Positions 60,760 through 64,000 of a DNA stretch of 64,000 nt are shown here, piece after piece. The stretch is from Arachis hypogaea. Taxonomy: Eukaryota; Streptophyta; Magnoliopsida; Fabales; Fabaceae. A model generated the notes under the pieces. That model saw only the letters and a list, made by a program, of their open reading frames with translations, did not search any database and was not told the origin of the DNA. Numbering within the stretch: the stretch's first letter is position 1; the number at the start of each line of letters is the position of its first letter. A program made the position numbers and the translations under genes. Where the stretch lies: positions 146,636,699-146,700,698 of the forward strand of contig NC_092050.1 in the NCBI RefSeq assembly GCF_003086295.3, written 5' to 3'.

Positions 60760-61990
60760 TTAGTTAAAAATTCAATTGTTCATTTTACTAATCTTTTGTA
60801 GTTGAACCTTTTAGACTCTGGATCATCGATTCAGTCAAGCTCCACTCTTTATAATGCACCAGATATGAATTATCCAAGAGAGGATTGTACAAGTTTTAGT
60901 TTTTATTAATGTAAATTTTTGTTCACCCATGAGCAAATTTTGGTTCACCATGGTTACAGCAGGTTTAATTTCTGAATGTTGATAGTCTTTAATGAATAGT
61001 CACTTTTTTTGTGAAATTCTATATTGATATATGCAGTTTTTCGATTCCTCTAGTATATTAATTTCTAAGTTGAATAATTATAATTTGTTTTTCGGTTCAG
61101 GGTTCAGAGTTCAGAGTTTAGGGTTTAGGGTTTAGGGTTTAGAGTTTAGGGTATAGGGATTCAGGGTTTAGGGTTTAGGGTTTAGGATTTAGGGTTATGG
61201 TTTTAGGGATTTAGGGTTTATGGGTTCAGTGTTCAGGGGTTCAGTGTGTTTCAAACTTTTGGTTCGCCTAGTGTATTAATTTCGGTTCACCGTGTTTAGG
61301 GTTAAGGGTTTAGGGTTAAGGGTTCAGGGTTTAGAATTTAGGGTTCAGGGTTTAGAGTTTTAGGGGTCTAGGGTTTGGGGTTTAGGGTTTAAGGTTTAGG
61401 GTTTAGGGTTTAGGGTTTAGGGTTCAGGGTTCAGAATTCAGAGTTCAGGGTTAGGGTTCAGGGTTTAGGGTTATGGTTTTCAGGGATTTAGGGTTTAGGA
61501 TTTAGGGGTTCAATGTTCAGGGTTCAGGGTTCTGGTTTTAGTGTTTAGGGTTTATGGTTTAGGGTTCAGGGTTTAGGGGTTCAGTGTGTTTTCAACTTTC
61601 GGTTCGCCCAGTGTATTAATTTTGGTTCACTATGTTCTTTTAGAGTTTGTAATGTATTGGTAAATATAGTGATTGCAATCACTGAGAACCTAGAATAAAA
61701 CAGCAGCCAGACAGTTCCAACAGATATATAAATTAACATCTCAGATGAGTAATCCATCTTGAATCAAATATAAATATTAACATTTGATACATACATTGAT
61801 ATTAAGAATAGATATATACATTAACATTGACATATATACATTTGAAAGAAGCATTGTTTGCTTTTTTAACAAGTTAAACAAACTATATACAACTAGTATA
61901 TGCATTGTTTGATACATACATTGACATATATACATTTGAAGTAAGCATTTTTTTGCTTTTTAAACAAGTTAAACAAAATATTGTTAATTA
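60760..61990. other. Non-coding middle of the FAR1/Ulp1 MULE
   Basis: Comprises the transposase 3' end, the telomere-like tract (61085-61600) and an AT-rich part at 61680-61990 with repeated CATTGACATATATACATTTG units. No gene. Confidence 0.55.
61085..61600 (+). repeat. Degenerate telomere-like (TTTAGGG) tract
   Basis: Dozens of TTTAGGG, TTCAGGG and TTTAGAG heptamers, interrupted twice by GTTCGCCTAGTGTATTAATTT-type spacers. The plant telomere repeat is TTTAGGG. Its position between the transposase and the Ulp1 pseudogene suggests amplification within the transposon rather than a chromosome end. Confidence 0.85.
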
Positions 61991-61994
61991 CAAC

Positions 61995-64000
61995 TAGTAT
62001 ATGCTATTTTCTATCTAAATTCCCAGATGTGAATTTACAATAAGGGCTGGAGAGGACAGCAGATGGCTTGGAGAGTCTTATTGCTTCAGATTCCCAAATC
62101 ACTTGGTCTCTGATTTTGTTCATTTCATGCAACAGAAGATTTGGACTATATTGGTATCTGAATTCATCAATCTCTTTCTACATTTCAATTGAAATGAATT
62201 AGTTACATGAGAAATGAACCCAAATGAAATAAAAACAATATCATTCAAAACCCTAATCATATTGTAAAAATGCAATCACAATAAACCTAAACCCTGAACA
62301 CATTAAATATCAAGTAAATCAAAATCACATTAAATAACAAATTTCATTCAAAGCCCTAGTTATACTGTAAAAATATAATCACAGTAACCCTAAACCCTGA
62401 ACAAATTAAAAGGAGGTCACCGAACCGAAAAACATTCACTTGGTGAATCAAAATTATAAGAGCCACCGACCCAAAAATTGTTTATGTGGTGAATAAATGG
62501 TGAACAAATTTCAATCAACAAGAATAGTATTTCTACATGGAAAAGAACTATTCAACAAAGTAACAACTAACTTCAAAACCCTAGTTACACTATCAACTGA
62601 GCTGAATGAAATAAGAAAAGAAAGAAGTTTATTAATTTAGAAAGTACTTACTTGTGTCCAAGCTTTATATTTATATCTCTTCCCACTTTTGATTTTTCGT
62701 GGATCTATTGTTTTAAGCCATTTCATCACGTATATTCCACAATCATAGCTAAGCAAGAATTGAGCATAATACGATCAATAGTATACAAAATAAAACACAT
62801 TAAAAATAGCACTATAGAAGAGAAAGATTCTTACTCTGTACGTTGACCATTCAATTGGATATACTCTGCTTCCTCTTCTAGTCTATCCTCCATTAAGGGT
62901 TCCGCCCCAGTGTACACCCTCATCTGGGAAATTATTAAACACTAAAAGAGACAAAAAAAAAAGTAAATAAAGAGAACCAACAACAGTGAACCGAACTCCT
63001 CTCATGTACGAAATAATTTGAATAATTTACAAGAAAATAACTTACAACAAATTTGTTCAGTTTTTTCCTCGAATTAGGTATATGTTCTGACAGCTTATTG
63101 ATAAGGTCAAGGACATATAATTTCTTTTTGTTGACATTAGCAATCCACAACCACCAATGCCCTCCATTGCAAATTGGGACAAATAGCTGAAGTTTTGAAA
63201 AATTATAGAATATTTCAGTCGAAACAATAGCAAACAAGAGAATTATCAAAGAATTTTTAGAAATTGCAACTTACAAATGGATGCGATGCAAGTTTTCTTT
63301 TGTCAAGAAACTGGCGGTGGTGGGCATACTGCTCAATATCAAACCTGTAGGCCTTGTTTGTCCTCTTATCAGTGTACTCCACGTCATGTGTTCCCAACAT
63401 AAAATTTTGCAAAATGAATATCAGTTGAATCACATTTCCACCGAACCCAACACAATTCATATGCTGAATAAAACGTGAAAAATATTCAATCATCAAGAGA
63501 AAAGTTTTCTTCATGCAAAAGAACTCAACAGAACACATAAGAATCAGGTGAACCAATATTAATATTCTGACTGAACCGAAAAGGAATCAGCAGTGAATAA
63601 GAAATTTAGCTTACCACAATATCCAGCGGCACAATGTATATTTGTTCCTAATACCGCCAAACTTTGATTTGGTTGAGAATCATGCTATGCATACTGACAA
63701 CCTACACGAAGAAAAGTTATGAGATAAACTGTATAAGAGTGTTTAGAAAAATTATTATTGTTAACACAATTGGAAAAGAATTTACCGAGGCATGCACTTG
63801 TTCTTTGAGCATTAGAGACATGAAATATTCTCTTAACCCCTCATAAAGTGCCCATGTTTCAAGACAAATATTGCTTCATATTCGTTGCTACTGTCATTTG
63901 TCTTTTTCACATGTGTCATCTAATGATAACACTTTTCGATCAACTCCTTCGAGATTTTTATCTTTTTTTCCGGAGTTTTGAAAACTTCAACAGCTGGTAA
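61995..64000 (-). pseudogene. Ulp1-like (C48) protease pseudogene, 5' part outside window
   Basis: Ulp1-type SUMO proteases use a His-Asp-Cys triad. Minus-strand exon pieces in order: 63840-64000 (EYEAIFVLKHGHF), about 63600-63700 (SMHSMILNQIKVWRY, stop, then EQIYIVPLD), 63257-63460 (CVGFGGNVIQLIFILQNFML, YRFDIEQYAHHRQFLDKRK), about 63050-63195 (FVPICNGGHWWLWIANVNKK with the His, KLYVLDLINKLSE with the Asp), about 62835-62925 (MRVYTGAEPLMEDRL), about 62655-62755 (SYDCGIYVMKWLKTIDPRKI with the Cys) and about 61995-62180 (QYSPNLLLHEMNKIRDQVIW). Stops from TGG or CAG codons occur in the 63650 and 63840-64000 pieces. The triad survives. Head-to-head pairing with a MULE transposase recalls the Kaonashi-type MULEs of Arabidopsis. 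Confidence 0.78.

Noticed and set aside
61085..61600. Telomere or subtelomere end
   Set aside because: The heptamers are degenerate and flanked on both sides by transposon-related coding sequence.
1..64000. tRNA, rRNA, or CRISPR-like arrays
   Set aside because: I found no cloverleaf with conserved A/B boxes, no rRNA blocks, and the regular repeats present are microsatellites, CACTA subterminal units or heptamer tracts.

Overview
This window is nuclear DNA of a flowering plant: AT-rich, with introns, LTR retrotransposons, Mutator-like and CACTA transposons, MITEs and diverged plant gene families. The repeat style (FAR1-type MULEs full of GGTTCACC motifs, Ulp1 fragments, trinucleotide microsatellites inside foldback elements) suggests a legume, possibly Arachis. 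That is inference, not proof. Only one host gene looks complete: a 16-exon MED25-like Mediator subunit gene on the minus strand (34657-44600). Its predicted splice phases agree throughout and give about 822 codons.

Layout. 1-4629: decayed Ty1/copia element (minus strand, cut by the window edge) whose 5' LTR holds a 366-bp MITE. 4630-5272: start of intergenic copy 'A'. 5273-19009: a 13.7-kb Mutator-like element with long TIRs, packed with captured gene pieces. These are KIN17, SAUR (two), phytochrome (two pieces), a ROP GTPase, a C2H2 zinc-finger protein, a Ulp1-like protease, two S-domain receptor-kinase pieces and an F-box fragment. 19010-20322: copy A continues, with a 516-bp MITE. 20323-30245: a degenerate copia element whose left LTR is split by a 4.6-kb CACTA-type element. 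30279-32024: a large foldback element. 32025-34656: AT-rich intergenic DNA with a decayed second copy of the first MITE. 34657-44600: the MED25-like gene, with a 1.38-kb Pack-MULE carrying an ARAD1-like GT47 fragment in intron 10. 45262-49250: intergenic copy 'B', homologous to A but with two different foldback insertions. 50870-51583: partial third copy 'C'. 51584-57540: a CACTA-like remnant split by a young, nearly intact copia element (51663-57186). 57650-64000: a FAR1-type MULE transposase pseudogene, a degenerate telomere-like repeat tract and, on the opposite strand, a Ulp1-like protease pseudogene that runs off the window.

How the parts relate. Copies A and B share order and orientation, and B lies directly upstream of the MED25-like gene. 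The simplest reading is an old tandem duplication of gene plus upstream DNA, with copy A later inflated from a few kb to about 27 kb by nested insertions. The main biology is therefore gene-fragment capture and shuffling by MULEs beside a diverged Mediator gene. The most striking product is a splice-compatible, in-frame phytochrome-to-ROP exon junction inside the 13.7-kb element. Most captured copies carry stop codons or frameshifts.
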